Part shown: piece by piece, positions 43,847 to 60,454 of the stretch | Layout: each line of letters opens with the position of its first letter | Numbering within the stretch: the first letter of the stretch is position 1 | From: Uranotaenia lowii | Lineage: Eukaryota; Arthropoda; Insecta; Diptera; Culicidae | Direction of reading: 5' to 3' | Length of the DNA stretch: 64,000 bases | Assembly: GCF_029784155.1 (NCBI RefSeq) | Contig: NC_073693.1 | Location: forward strand, 313,449,304 to 313,513,303 | Position numbers and translations under genes: made by a program | The notes under the pieces: generated by a model | Database searches by the model: none | Seen by the model: only the letters and a program-made list of their open reading frames with translations | What the model was told of the DNA's origin: nothing

Positions 43847-45640
43847 ACTTATACTTAAGCGATTTTTTTGAGTACTTGAAAGCACTTTTTCTGAAACATG
43901 TTTCTTCGATTTAAACTTATTTCTGCGCTATAATTGCAGAGGAGCACAGTTTGAGAATCATATTTTAGTTACGTTACAAGGTTTTCAAAACTATAAATTT
44001 TGAACACATGGAATAGAAGACAGAGATTTAAAGCTTTTGAAAATAAATGGGTGATGTAGACTCAATTTTTTGGTGAGTTCAAATAAATTAATTCTATTAT
44101 TTAATTCGGAAAAAGTGCAAAAAATATTTTTTTACAAGTTTATCTACACTTAAAAACAAGTGGTTTGTTAACATTTCTCAGTGAAAAAATGAAAAAATAG
44201 AAATTCTTGACTTTATTCTGAACTGTGTCAGTTTCAACCAAATTTTTCTGCTACTTTTGGCGACAAATTTAGTGAACCGATTCGATTTTCTGTGCACGTT
44301 TTTTACTCAAATCCGATCTAAAGTTATAATTATTATGCGTTCTAATGATAATTTAGGACTAAGCAAAGAAGAAGATCGATATATCATTTCGATAATCGGT
44401 CTGTATTCATGGAAAACTACACTCCAAAATTTAGAATAAAACACGTGGTTTTGTTTAGATCTTAACGATCATAACCTTGAGAGGAGGGCGATTTGTCCAT
44501 AAATTCATGGGTGCATTTTGATCGGATATTTGAAATTTAATGTGTCTTCAGTTTACCATAAAACAACAAATTACTACAGTTTTTCATCAATTGACAATTC
44601 AAATATATAATTTGAACAATCAATAAAATCAATGGTGAGGATGTTTTAAGCAATCACCTCGGTGTAAAAGCCTATTGCATTTGATCACCTTTTACAACTT
44701 AAGTGATGGATAGCCACCTCAAAATTTAATTTAATTGTTATTCGTGTTTTAATGAATATCTGGTAACCATTTTTATTAATATTACAAGGTTTTAAGAACA
44801 CATTTGTGTAAAAAGAATCCACCAATAACTTCGCAAATCTCCAAAATTTATCAAAATATAGTCGCTGGCGTTTTACCCCGCAAGGGCATTATGGACAGAA
44901 GTACCCTACAGCCTTTAGTATTGTCTGAATGGATAATTTTGGAAGATCAAAATAAAATTCTGCGAGCTTTGCCTTAAAATATGTAAAATGGACTAAGATT
45001 TCTGTTTTTCTACATATGAAAAACAAAGGAATCTGCCCATAAAGCAAATTTTGAGCAACACACTGTAATAGTCGAAGATGTGCAAATTAAAAAAAAAATC
45101 TTAAACAAACTTTTTAGTTAATCAAAGGTGTGAAAATTAAAATACTGAAATTTGAAATTTGCAGGATTTATTTTTTTGGTGAAGTTTTCTTTGAATTTTT
45201 TTTCAAAATTGACGTAAGAGATAACTACTGTTAAATTTCCATAAACACTTAATAATTTACTTTAATTATATGTAGACTTTCAAATTTTATTTCAACATGT
45301 TTTTATTTAATTTTTTTTTTTTAAATTGCTATAGAGAAGAATTATTTGAACTGAAATCGATTCTTTGTGTTTAGTAATCTTTGATAAGCACATTTTATGA
45401 TCAAAATTTATTGATACAAAACGTTTTCTCTACTGAAAACATGATAAATTATTGATTGAAGACAATAAAAATACTTTTTACCACTTTGATTTTTAGTTTC
45501 GCCATATTTACAGTAATATTTTGTTTGACCGTGATAAAATCGAAAAACTATTGTACTCATATGGAAGATTCTGTTTTCGAAATTTCAATCAAGATTCAGA
45601 GTTTGAAATTGCCCCATGATTCATAATCCAAATTCAAATT
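43847..45640. other. AT-rich intergenic stretch, nothing recognised
   Basis: No gene, RNA or terminal repeat is seen. Confidence 0.4.
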
Positions 45641-46120
45641 AACTTTTCTTAAATTTTGTATTAAATATCCGTACAACCCCGGATAAAACCCGGCAATTTT
45701 ACAAGCATAGGGTACGTTAAGGTTACCAGATTTTTTCAGCACGGATCCGAGCCGGAAAATTCGGGGAAATTTTGTATAAAAATCTGGAGAATACGGGCAT
45801 TTAATTTCAAAATTGACGACCAAAAATCCGGGGAATATCCGGGCAAATTTGGTTAAGAACCAGAAATTACTCAAAAAAATGGAGAACAAAAATGAAAAAA
45901 AAAATTTCATCAAAACTCTTCAACAGATTTTAAATCGTATTTTAGGCTTCCAAAAAAGTTTTTCATGATTATTTTTATAAAACTTGCTCAAAAAAATTCG
46001 TTTTAGAGACATTTGTAAGTAAAAATTTTAACAAGACAAGTTGTTTTTTTTTTTTGTTTGATTTGCCAAATAAAGTGAATAAATCCGGTTATTTTTAATG
46101 AAATCCGGGCAACCGGGCCG
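45641..46120 (+). mobile_element. AGGTTGCCAG MITE, copy 3, with an extra right-end fragment before it
   Basis: The element proper starts at 45720 after TA with AGGTTACCAGATTTTTTCAG and shares the interior of the 43398 copy up to GAAATCCGGGCAACCGGGCC near 46118, where the right terminus is degraded. Just before it, 45641-45712 is a lone right end of another copy (AATATCCGTACAACCCCGGA..AAACCCGGC), giving two adjacent copies. Confidence 0.7.
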
Positions 46121-46843
46121 GGTCGAATTCCTTTAGTAACAAAACAGGAAACTTGAAATCTTTGAATATGCTCAAGGATCTGGTGGATTTAGCATAATTA
46201 GAATAAGTTTTATTTTAGAAATCCTTCGAAATAAACTTTTAAAATTAGAAGTTATAGAATAAATTTTGCGATTCAATTCTGATTCATGCGAACTCATTCC
46301 AAATTTAAGATTTAAGATTCAGTTTGAAATTTGGCTTTTGAAAAAAAGGAGTTAATATATTGTTAAACAATACATAAAAAAATATGGATTTCCCTGAAAT
46401 TGGTTTTACAAGAAGATTGCAGAAAATATTTTTCATTGAAATTAATTTCATAATTAAATTCCTGTGAATGAGTAAAAAAACACCAGGATTCCATTAAAAA
46501 GATGGCAAATTCAAGTCAAATTACACTTTGAATTTGTAATTTTCTTATGTATTCAAAATGACTTGGCGAAGAATTTGATATTTTGAAATAAAACTAACAA
46601 TCAAAATTCTAAGTATGCGATCTTTTGCAACGCTAATTCCCAAACAAAAAAATCATCTTGATAATGTTATCTCGATTGTGAAACTCATTTTCGAGCTGAA
46701 TCTGAATATGAATTTTGGTTATGTTTCCGAATTTTAATACTATTTTTGAAATTTACAAAAAAAAAACGATTTCTGAATTTAGATTAAAAATAAACATTTC
46801 CATTACGAGCCTAGATTTGATATTTGTTTCAAACTCTCAACCA
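46121..46843. other. AT-rich stretch, nothing recognised
   Basis: No gene or readable repeat boundary is seen. Confidence 0.4.
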
Positions 46844-47504
46844 TGCTTGTTAAAATATGAATGATTGAAAATCGTCAAAAATTTGTTCTACAATTTGTTT
46901 AAAATTATTGAACGGATAAATCAAGCATAAGTTAACTTTTTTTTATGAAGCCATTGGCGTTGAGTACCAAAAATATGAAAAAGTGCGAAATAAGAATAGT
47001 ACCACTTATGTTTTTTTTTTTTTTTTACAAAAATCAAGATTATTTGTTAAAATTTACTGTGTTAAAGTAAATAATAATGTTTCTACGACCTATTTGAATA
47101 AATAACTGCATTTTTAGTCATTTCTAGTATTCCAAAGGTTTTAAAGGGCTTTTTGAGAGATTTTCCTCTAGCAAGAAGGAATTTGACATTTGAGCTATGA
47201 TTCTTTAAAAAATTGCTTGATTTTTTCATGAAAATGACGTCAAGTGACAAAACAAACGTTTTGGGTTGATTTTAATCAGAAAAAACATTTTTTTCAGAAA
47301 CCCACGCTGTTCACAGTTTAAAGACGTAGACGGCAACAGTATTTTGCAGTTAAAACTAAAAAATGTCTCAATACTGAGAGCCGGGTATATTTATGCCCTT
47401 TTCATCACTCTGAGTTAGTTTTCCAACACAGTTTCAGAGTTCATACTGAAGAAAGCTTTTCTAGATTTGCAAAAATTCACCAGCACAAGAATTTGCCACC
47501 GCAC

Positions 47505-48244
47505 ACAGGGGAAAACGATGTAAAAAGGTGATCAAAATTGTTTACGCCAAAACGGAGCGTTTTAGACCAATAGTGTCTTCGGGACATTTTACCTACATTT
47601 AAAGCACTTTGAAATGAGCTTTTGAAAAAAATGATTCAATAACCTAGCAGTGAGATAGAAAAATTATTTTTTCTAATTTTCATTTTAGAGCAATTAAGTA
47701 TTTGGCAAGCTTTTAGATTGTGAAAAATGAAGCAATTTTGTCGAAGACGTCAACATGGTAGAAGCTAATCCAAAAAAGTTAGAGGGGTTCAAAATTAAAA
47801 AATATGTTTTATTCAAAATTTTCAGTTTTTTTTAATTATATCTTTTCAGGTCGAGCTTATTCAAGCAAAGTATGTTTGAAAGAGTTTTGAGTCACCCAAA
47901 ATCGAACAGTTTTGTCGAAAACACTTTATAAAAATATTCAGACTGAAACGAATTAGATTGGAAAAACTAAGAAAAAATAGCTGTTTTCAAACACCTGTAT
48001 CTTTCTAGTTCGGATGAGTGTGGTTCATTTTTTGGTTGCATCAGAATTAAGCAGGTTTCACCGTTATAAAAACATGGAGTTTACAACGTTAAATTGTTTA
48101 TTTTGTAGCCTTATAAATGATTTAAGTTAGCTCATTTCAAAGTGCTTTAAATGTAGGTAAAATGTCCCGAAGACACTATTGGTCTAAAACGCTCCGTTTT
48201 GGCGTAAACAATTTTGATCACGTTTTTACATCGTTTTCCCCTGT
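47505..48244. mobile_element. TIR element with about 117-bp near-perfect inverted repeats
   Basis: A 740-bp element. ACAGGGGAAAACGATGTAAA at the left is mirrored at the right, and the inverted repeat continues for about 117 bp with a single mismatch noted by eye (AAAGG vs AAACG), ending near GCACTTTGAAATGAGC. The interior is AT-rich with no transposase. Near-perfect arms imply recent insertion. The target duplication is not clear: the flanks are ACCGCAC and ATGCGCC. Confidence 0.85.
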
Positions 48245-48503
48245 ATGCGCCGCCGCAATTTCTGCTTATCTCCACTTCCGATTCAATTGCAAATCATACC
48301 GATAATACTGCTAGCCATCTTGTCCATCAAGCTCCATCGAAAATTACAACATAATTCTGATTATCGGTTCAAGAAATTCACTTTTTAGTTACCTTGATGC
48401 AATTCTGATTTTTTGATTTAGTGATCTTAGAATTTCCAAGGCGTTCACACGGTATCAAGTGCTTATTTTTAAACCAAAATCATCAAAAAAAAAATTAAAC
48501 TTA

Positions 48504-49030
48504 GGCGTCGTACACAAATTACGTAACGCATGTAGGGGGGAGAGGGGGGTTGAGTCTGCGTTACTTACTGTTACATAGGGGGGAGGGGGGTACTTGGTTC
48601 AGTTACGTAACAAATTAATGAAAAAAACATAAAGAAAAGAATTGTAATTTTCTTTTTTTTTGGCGAGCAAATCTACGCACCCCTTGTTCGGAAGCGTCAA
48701 TGGTGGTTAAGTATTTTGTAAATAAAGTTTGATTCAGAAAAATCGCACTGCGCGAATGAAACGAAGTGAGCTTTGCTGTTATATTTATTTTACCGTCACG
48801 TAATCGACTGCAGCTCATTCAGTGTTTATATGCAGTGTAATTCAAATCAAATAAATTTTTGTTTACTTTTACTTTTAATTTCAAAATTGAATATGGTTGG
48901 GGGGGGGGGGTATTTAACGTTACGTAACTATAGAAGGGGGGTCATATCAAACGTTACTTATTGTTACATAGGGGGGAGAGGGGGTCTTAATTCTAGATTT
49001 TTTGCGTTACGTAATTTGTGTACGACGCCT
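48504..49030. mobile_element. Harbinger-like MITE with G-rich interior, TTA target
   Basis: A 527-bp element with ends GGCGTCGTACACAAATTACG and their inverse, flanked by TTA (48501-48503 and 49031-49033). The equivalent site in the 26008 copy (near 27458-27463) has a single TTA, confirming the duplication. Both ends hold ACGTAAC(G) words and runs of G (TAGGGGGGAGAGGGGGG at 48532; GGGGGGGGGG at 48900). The 3-bp TTA target suggests PIF/Harbinger. No transposase frame is seen. Confidence 0.85.
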
Positions 49031-49143
49031 TATGCTTGATTCATCCGTTGAATAATTTAAAACAAATTGTAGAAAATCTTTTTGATGATTTTCAATCATA
49101 AACATTTTAACACATAGTGATACTATTCTTGTTTCGCTCACTG

Positions 49144-52917
<3,774 letters not shown>

Positions 52918-53165
52918 GCAGATAGCCGCCGACCGTGGCCAAGAAGATAGCGTTCAAGTCTTCTAAGCCAAAGGTCATGAGATCGAATCCCGGTCACGGC
53001 ATACAAAGTTCACTTTCTGTGGGTCGGTGGTTTTAGCATTTGTAAAATGCTAGCCATCTTATCCTCGAAAGATGTACGCCTTAGAGTTAAGTAAATTAGA
53101 TCTCTTCAAAGAAACATGAAGTTTCACTGGGATCATCGTATATGTGTGTGTGTGTTCGTTCTCTT
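52918..53165 (+). mobile_element. tRNA-derived SINE (second family)
   Basis: The tRNA-like head at about 52926-53001 has an A box (GTGGCCAAGAAGATAGCG) and a B box (GAGATCGAATCCCGG), with a closing CGGTCACGGC. A body containing TAGCATTTGTAAAATGCTAG and CTCGAAAGATGTACGCC follows, ending in a TGTGTGTG run at 53145-53153. It is unlike the 22891/43101 family. No target duplication was identified. Confidence 0.65.
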
Positions 53166-53879
53166 TTAATATAGGTTCTCTGATAGGATTGGTAGATCTT
53201 TGCTATCAAAAATGGTCGGAGAAAAAGCCGTCCATACAACCCGTACACTTTCTGCAGAAAAAAAAATACATATCACATAATAACACGTAAATTGATGTTT
53301 TTTCATCTAAGCTTCCGCTAATTTATACAGAACTGAACAGAGACAAAACAACAGAAAATTTGACTAAAGATAGATCTTAAATGGCCCGGAGTTATTTTAG
53401 GTCAAGATGGGACATAGTTTTGATAATTCCGATTAAGAATATCTATGTTTAAAAATTGAGACATTTGCCGAACTTTTTTTTTCGTATACTGATATTTTAA
53501 TCGTAAACTTTGCTATGATATTTGTGTTTAAATCGTCAATCAAAAAAATATCAAATTTTCATGTTCATTTATCGTCGCTTAACTTGTTGCAATTCAAGTT
53601 AGGATTTTCATAGAGAGCTCTCAAATAAAAAATCGGTTAAACGTCAACTTGATATGCCATTGGATTAAGCGACTATATAAAATAATTATTTTTAAAAATT
53701 AATGTTTATACTTGGTAATAGTCTTCAACTTTTTTTATCACCATTTAACCTAACATACTCTTGCCTGCTAATGAACTGAAAGCATACTATAGAAACTTTA
53801 TGAGTCAGGAAAACAAAATTTATTGTTCACCGTAACACTAGTCAAAAGTGTCTCCCAATCAATTCCTTCAGCCCCTCTC

Positions 53880-54300
53880 CCAACTGAAATTGTTTTGCTA
53901 GGATGCAGAGGTAACCTCGGTCCTAAAGCACAAAATAGATCTTTCATCCTTTTCTCTTTCTTCCAATCTATCTATTGACTACTCGGACGTGGCCGGCGCC
54001 GTTATTGACGTTAAAAGAGAGAGCATCAGTTTTGAGCAGTGTGAATGAGCTGCTAATCCCAAGCACCATTCATTTGACCTCTGAATAAAATTGATGGCCT
54101 CGGTCAATCACGGAGTAGCAACCATTGGCGATGTGGAACTTGTTCTACTGAGCCACGCCAGCGATCGTGGAGCTCGAAATGATTGTTATCATAATTTGAT
54201 TTTTGAACAAGTCATGCATACATTTTCTTCAACCATGCATTTCGGGTTTTACGGTTTAGGGTGGATGTGAGTAGTTAATCAAGCTAAGCTAAGCTAAAAA
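53880..54300 (+). mobile_element. Probable non-LTR 3' end with AAGCT-repeat tail
   Basis: A GC-richer, non-coding segment (GACGTGGCCGGCGCCGTTAT, GAGCAGTGTGAATGAGCTGC, TCGGTCAATCACGGAGTAGC) ending in AAGCTAAGCTAAGCTAA at 54281-54297. Short repeated tails of this type mark 3' ends of some insect non-LTR elements. No coding part is present, so it is a truncated copy. Family not determined. Confidence 0.5.
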
Positions 54301-54980
54301 AAAAATACATATCACATATCAGACGTAAATTATGACGATGTAAAATTCACATGAGAATTTTTGGTGCCTTTGGTGTTTGAAAAACTAATTTTGGATAATT
54401 TTTTCGACCTTTATCCGATTCTTTTGTCAGATTTTGTCTATCGTTTCTAGTTTTGCTGATATAGCGATTGAAAGTTTTCAATTTAATCAGTTTTGAGTAA
54501 AATCAATCTTCAAAAAAACCGGTTAACTAAGAAACCTACATGCATAACCAAATTGATTTTGAATCTATTTATTATTTTCCATTCAAACAGGATTCGGACA
54601 CTCTCCCCTATCCAACGCACTATTCAGGAAAAAAAACGATCGGGGGTTCTAGAACAACTTTTTTTTTAAGAATTGCGAACAAAATACTCTAGCAAAATTT
54701 TAAAGTTTTCGCTAAAAATTTTTCCTATGGAATTTCAAAGTCAAAATGACAGAGCGCGAGCTTCCAATTTCTACACAATTATGAACGGTACTGTATTTCA
54801 AAAATTTTCAAAAATTAGCTTACATTAAATGACGATTAAATAATAATATCACGTATCTATTTTGCTTTGCAATATTTTTTCTTTTTTTTCTACGCGAACT
54901 TCACACTGAATATAAATAAGTTTTTTTAGATGAAGTTGAAATTTTTTACATCGAATTTATCCATATAAAACGGAAAAACA

Positions 54981-56874
54981 GGTTGTACTCCATTGACCCG
55001 AAAACCATTGCCCAGAATAAAAAAATCCCCAGAATTTCAATCGCCAGAAAGAATTATTCCCCAGAATTTTTTTCCCAGACGAACCATTCCCCAGAAAAAT
55101 TTTCCCCAGAATGTACCATTTCCCAGAAATTTTTTCACCAGAACGAACCATTTACCAGAATTTTTGTCGCCAGAAGAACCATTTCCCAGAAAACTGAAAA
55201 CATTTATCCTTACTAGAAATTATTTAAAAAAAAGGAATTGTTACAAAAAAATGGGGTTTCATAACTGTATTCTTTTGCGGCAAAGCTGCAACCAACGAGC
55301 TTGAAGGGGCTGAGGCGGCACAAAGCCGTCGAAGCTCCCAAATCCGAGGTGGCTGCCGACTCCGACCCGCCGTAGGAAACGGCGCACACAGGAGTACGTA
55401 GAAGAAAACGTTGGCAAAAAGTATTTTTTAGGTTTGAAACCAATAAAAAGTTTATTTTGACTTATCAAACGTTTTTAAGATCATTTAATATATTTTTTAA
55501 CGTTTTCGTAATTTTTCATAATTTTCCATTAGTAATTTTTTAACATTTATACGGCATGATAGATAATCCAGGTTAAAAAGATGTTAAATTCAAAAAAATC
55601 TAGAATTTTTTTATTTGCTTTTGAAAGTTAAATAACTTTTGAAAATATTCCAAAAAGAACATAAATTTAACTGAGCTTTAATTTAAAATAAACAAAGCCC
55701 TAGGTGACTTTTTTGTGGAAAAAATCTATCAAAATTTTTAAATTTCAAACTTAAAAATATCAAAAATGCGCGAGTTTGCGCGTTTTTTTTCTCTTTTGCA
55801 CATGATTATTGAAGTTATTAATTTTTAAATGATATCAAACATTTTGCCGGGACTTGCTGGGAACATAAACATAAACACTATTTTGTAAAAAAAACCAACG
55901 TTTAAAACAAAAAAATAAATAGAAGAACTTTCAAAGCAGTTATCAGTGCCCCTATTATCATCGATTTTTATCTATTATACTCAAAATTATTTAACATCCC
56001 TCCATTGAAGTTCTCCATATCAAATTTTCATTTTTAGTTACCTAAGAAAGTTTAATTCATAGATTTGACTTATTCGCACTGATTCAACGATTTGAAGAAA
56101 GATTGTATGTATCTCATAGAAATACTAAAGTTTTTACAGCTTCTACAGCTTGTAAACAAATCAGATGTCGAAAAAAAATGACCGACTCATGGTGCTAAAT
56201 TTATTCAAGAATCAAATAAACATTGACATAAAAATAACCGATGAAATTAAAATTTTGGCCAGGTTTTTGGGTTAAATTCTCCTGTGTGCGGCGGCCCCAT
56301 TAAATTGGTCTAGGACCTAGGTCTGCAGGGGCTTTCTAGGTCTGCGTGAAAGCTAGGGGTGATCCCTGAGCCCCGTCCGCCACGCGACAGCGTGAAGGAC
56401 AATATTTCTTTAAAGTTCGAACGCGCAGCGTGAGAAATCGGATACCAAAACGGTTTTCAAAGGACCATGGTTGGCATTGAATTAGTAAGTACCCAAACCA
56501 CAAAACATAATATCGGTTCTTAAATAATTTAAGTTGGAAACTTTGAAACAATTGGTTTCATTTGAAAAATCATTTTGAAAAATTTAATTTCGAATCATAT
56601 GAAATTTACAAGAATTCAATAGATTTAACAGCACAAAAATAATAAAAAATACAAGAGGAAATAATCTTTGATTTGTGTCATTCTGGGAAATGTTCTATTC
56701 TGGGGAAAAAAATACTGGGAAATGTTCCATTCTGGGAAAAAAAATTCTGGTAAATGGTGCATTCCGGGGAATTTTTTTCTGGGAAATGGTTCATTCTGGG
56801 GTTTGATTTCGGTTATTTGTCATTCTGGGGAAAAGTCATTCTGGGCAATAATTTTCGGGTTATTGGGATACAAT
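54981..56874. mobile_element. TIR element with repetitive arms and 10-bp target duplication
   Basis: A 1,894-bp insertion in copy B. CGGAAAAACA is repeated at 54971-54980 and 56875-56884. The termini GTTGTACTCCATTGACCCGA and the inverse TCGGGTTATTGGGATACAAT correspond with a few mismatches. The arms (about 220 bp each) consist of short repeats of CCAGAATGNACCATTTCCC or its inverse. Two GC-rich islands lie inside (about 55270-55400 and 56280-56440). No transposase frame is seen. A 9-10-bp duplication with long arms recalls Mutator-like elements; this is inferred. Confidence 0.8.
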
Positions 56875-57937
56875 CGGAAAAACAATATAAACTTTCAATA
56901 TTCAACTAGTAATTAAAAACAAACTCTACATAACTCAACTCTTATTTTAAGTTGGAAAGATTCTCACATTTCTGAACAACAACCTATTGCAAATTGGGCT
57001 GCAATTTTCGCCATTTACGGAGAAGGGTTTCGAACAGTAACAGCACTTTTTTTTTCTTCAAATATGACTTTTGAAAAAAGAATCTTTTTGATCACGTAAT
57101 CGATTGATTTATTATTGGATCTTAAAATGCAGTTCTTTCTTAAATTAAAAAAAAAAAAACATCCCTATAATATTCTAAAACATTGTTTGAATAAATGTGT
57201 ATTATCAGTTACTAGTTTTCAGGACTTAGCAGGAATAACTCCCAATACACGGTTAAATAACAGTTTCTCAAATATTCTACAGATTATTGATCAAATCAAA
57301 CAACCTATTTTCTGGTCGAAATTTGCAAAAACGAATGGAAACTTTAGAAAAAATTTGAAACTGTAATAGTTATATTTTAAGGATATGAAATATGAACAAA
57401 AAATTTATAAGTAAAATATAAAAAAAATTCATTAAATTTTTTTCTTATTTCAAATTGACCTGTAGAGTTGAATTATAAAAACAACCATTTATAGAAAAAA
57501 TTATAACTTTGGATAAATCTCCTTTATACGTTAGTATCAAAATATGCGAAATTGTAAAAAAAAACTCTAATCCAACATTTTTTTTATATTGACTAGAAAT
57601 AACTAATACAGTTTATGAAAAATTTCAAAAGTGTTCAGCACCAGAGCTTAAATTTATATTATTGTATTTGATTTAATTTAATTTTTGTTACTTTTGAGAT
57701 GATTTTAGCTTCAATAAACATGTCCAAGATGTGAGACATTTGAGACAAATTGGGAACCACTTCCTGAACTAGGAATTCATTTTTTTTCAAATTCTATCGA
57801 TGAAATTTAAAAAAAAAATATTTTGAGTAGATTTGGAAATTATAAGTTATTTTCAGATAAATTATGATAAATGAACAATTTTAGTGAGTTAAAGAGCCAA
57901 ATATGTTGAAACCATCTGAAACCAGTTTTTTTTTGGG

Positions 57938-58632
57938 AATTGGACCACTGTGCGACGGTGAGTTAAAATGTGTGAAAACAAATGGACTTAATCATACTGA
58001 ATTAAGTGAATCATCAGATTAATGAGAATATAGGTATAGACGACACTAAATAAGAACCTCATAAAATGAGGACACTTATTTATTGTCATAAAACCTAAAT
58101 TGACACATTCATTACTTTCAACTTTCTGTTAACAACAAAATGCAGAAAGCTGAAATTGATCGATGATGGGCGCACAAAAATTGAGTATTATGGGGAAAAA
58201 AATCAACAGAAGTCACGTGTGTAAAATACTTGACACATTCCGTACCTACTATGGGTTGTCGCGAAAAAGTGTACCTTTTAGGTGATTTCGTTTTTTGGAA
58301 GCAGTACTGCCCTTTTAAATTTAGAAGAGATCCTTGATCGCAAAACCGATTGTAGTAAAAAATTTAAAACTGGTATGAGAAGATTCAATGATTTGACGAA
58401 TTGAACTAATTTAACTGTCTAATTGTCTATGATTTCCGTCGGTCGTTAAAGAGCGCACTTACATAATAACCGCGCACCTCGAAAGATCAATCCCAGGACA
58501 GGGCAGGCCACCCCCCGGCAACAGCAGCGCGTGTACGGATAGTTTACAAAGTTTACATCTCGTGCTTCTTTGTTGCAGAACTTCACTGTCGTTCGATGTA
58601 TGCAAACCGGGGGTAACTGTAGATTATTTTGG
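57938..58632. other. Ultra-similar block 1 of the duplication (copy B)
   Basis: Counterpart of 4231-4925, with the same length and about 1% substitutions by eye. The start GGACCACTGTGCGACGGTGA and the end GGGGGTAACTGTAGATTATT are unchanged. Confidence 0.6.
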
Positions 58633-59544
58633 CACATTTGTGAAAAAGTGAAGGAACAAAAATACACAACAACTTGAAGAGTTAAACTGTTGAAGACTGT
58701 TTTTAAGGATCGCCCAGGCGTTAAAATTCCATTACTAAAAAGTTGTTCAGGATCACTGGAATTTTAAGAATGTTTTCAGTAAGATGAAACATTCAACACA
58801 GAAAATCGAAATTTTTAACGAATTGTCATAATTTTAAACTGTACCATTAACGTGTTATGGATGCTCAACAAGTAAGTTTACTATTTTTGAAAGAGCACTA
58901 TTAGAATGATTTATTATACTGTCCTCAATAATCCATACGTAATCAATTTTGCGTATGACGATTAAACATTCAACACATGGTCATGAACAGGTGTCCGACG
59001 TAATCAATCGAGCAAAACAAGGGCATAAATTAAAATGTAAGTCACATCAATTTGTCACTTAAATTTGAATTTCTAATCAGTGCCAGTTACTACTTTAAAT
59101 TATTCAACGATGTCAGTGAACTACTAGGGATTTCAGAAAGGATATTGTAGTTAAATTAATTTTTCAAATGTTTCCAAAAGTCAAAAATTGTTCACATACC
59201 CTAGTTTGTTTATTAGCATCAGCGTCACCGTTTCGCGTATCTCTATTTTACAACATCCGTTCAAGTTCAAACAGATGTTAGGGTGTTTCCACGAACGATG
59301 GATGTTGACAAAATAAACAAATTAATCAGAAAACTTTCAGTAAGACATACATTTTGGCAAAACAAATTTTAAAGCGAAGAATAAACGTGAAAATAACAGG
59401 CAAATATTGAAACTGTTTTAATTCAGTGGCCGAAAAACGAATACAAAAAGAAATTGGTCAAAATAAAGAATTTAAACACTTACAATCTCTTCCAAATATT
59501 TGAAGAATTATAGTAGGCCTATATTTTATTTTAAAAATTTTAAA

Positions 59545-59825
59545 CGACTGATCGATCCATTATAGTAGAAATTTGGCTGACCCATCCTAGTGAGCCACTA
59601 AACTACTTGAACTATTATCGTCATCCGATCGTTATCATCCAGACAATCTACATATGTAGGTATGTAATCACTTCGGATGTTCTGTTTGTTCAGTAGAATG
59701 TGGTTGCACCCCGCCAATTCATTCACACTTTGTAAATAAGTTCCACTAAGGGGTGAAGGGAAGAAAAAATTAAAATTAATTGATCAAAAATTGATACAAT
59801 CTGCTGATAGTTGTGGTTGTTGTTC
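59545..59825. other. Ultra-similar block 2 of the duplication (copy B)
   Basis: Counterpart of 5805-6085 with identical length and about 3% substitutions by eye. Confidence 0.5.
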
Positions 59826-60454
59826 TACCTACAAAAAAAGATCTTTCAGCTCACCGTACCCCACCGTCTCTGGTAGACTTTTCACTCAAGTGGGTTAGTA
59901 TGGCAAAGCCTAACTATATCAGTTCGACGACACGTTGAGGGAAATTGCTGCTAGAGCAAGAGCACAGGAATGTCGAAGGGAGCGCCACATCTAAACCAAC
60001 GTGCGCGAACTTGCCGGTCCTAGCAGCGCGGCTCCTAGAGAGTGTCGATGAACTAGTGCTCCCGTTCAAGGCCATTCTAGCGGGCGACCAAACTACTAAC
60101 TGACAAGCAAATGCATCGCTAGAATAGTTCATGCATACTTTGAAAATTACTTAAACATTGTAAAAAATCCAATTGAAATTAAAAACGAAAATCTCAGATA
60201 TGTCTAGAGTGTTATCAATACATTAAAAATACTTTTGTATTTTTTAAAAATAAACCCTGAAAGTGCTATAGTGGCTCTTCTATAGCACAATAACCCTAGA
60301 GGGCTTGCTTGGTTATTGCCAGCTAAAACATTAAGAAAAATCGATTAATTATTTCTATCAAAAACCAAAAATTGTCATTTTATGGTGAAAAATTACTCAC
60401 ATAAATGTGAGAGTGCCCGTGGATGTTATAAAAAAAATAATAATATCAATTAAG

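Larger units (their letters stand above)
46844..49143. mobile_element. Second foldback MITE copy, left end missing, carrying two nested elements
   Basis: Matches the 26008-27580 element from TGCTTGTTAAAATATGAATG at the left to TTTCGCTCACTG at the right. The outer about 35 bp of the left end are absent. Private insertions are at 47505-48244 and 48504-49030. The intact copy at 26008 gives the empty-site sequence for both. It is clearly more diverged than the 26008 copy, whose arms match each other well. Confidence 0.8.
54800..60145 (+). repeat. 5-kb direct duplication, copy B
   Basis: Same orientation as copy A at 1500-6420, about 53.7 kb apart. It contains a private 1.9-kb insertion (54981-56874) and lacks both copy A insertions. 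Near-identical blocks are 57938-58632 and 59545-59825. The stretches 57100-57930 and 58640-59100 are visibly more diverged, with indels. No gene is recognised. Confidence 0.85.

Noticed and set aside
54957..55304. Overlapping frames in the repetitive arm
   Set aside because: They arise from the reiterated CCAGAATG words of the TIR arm.
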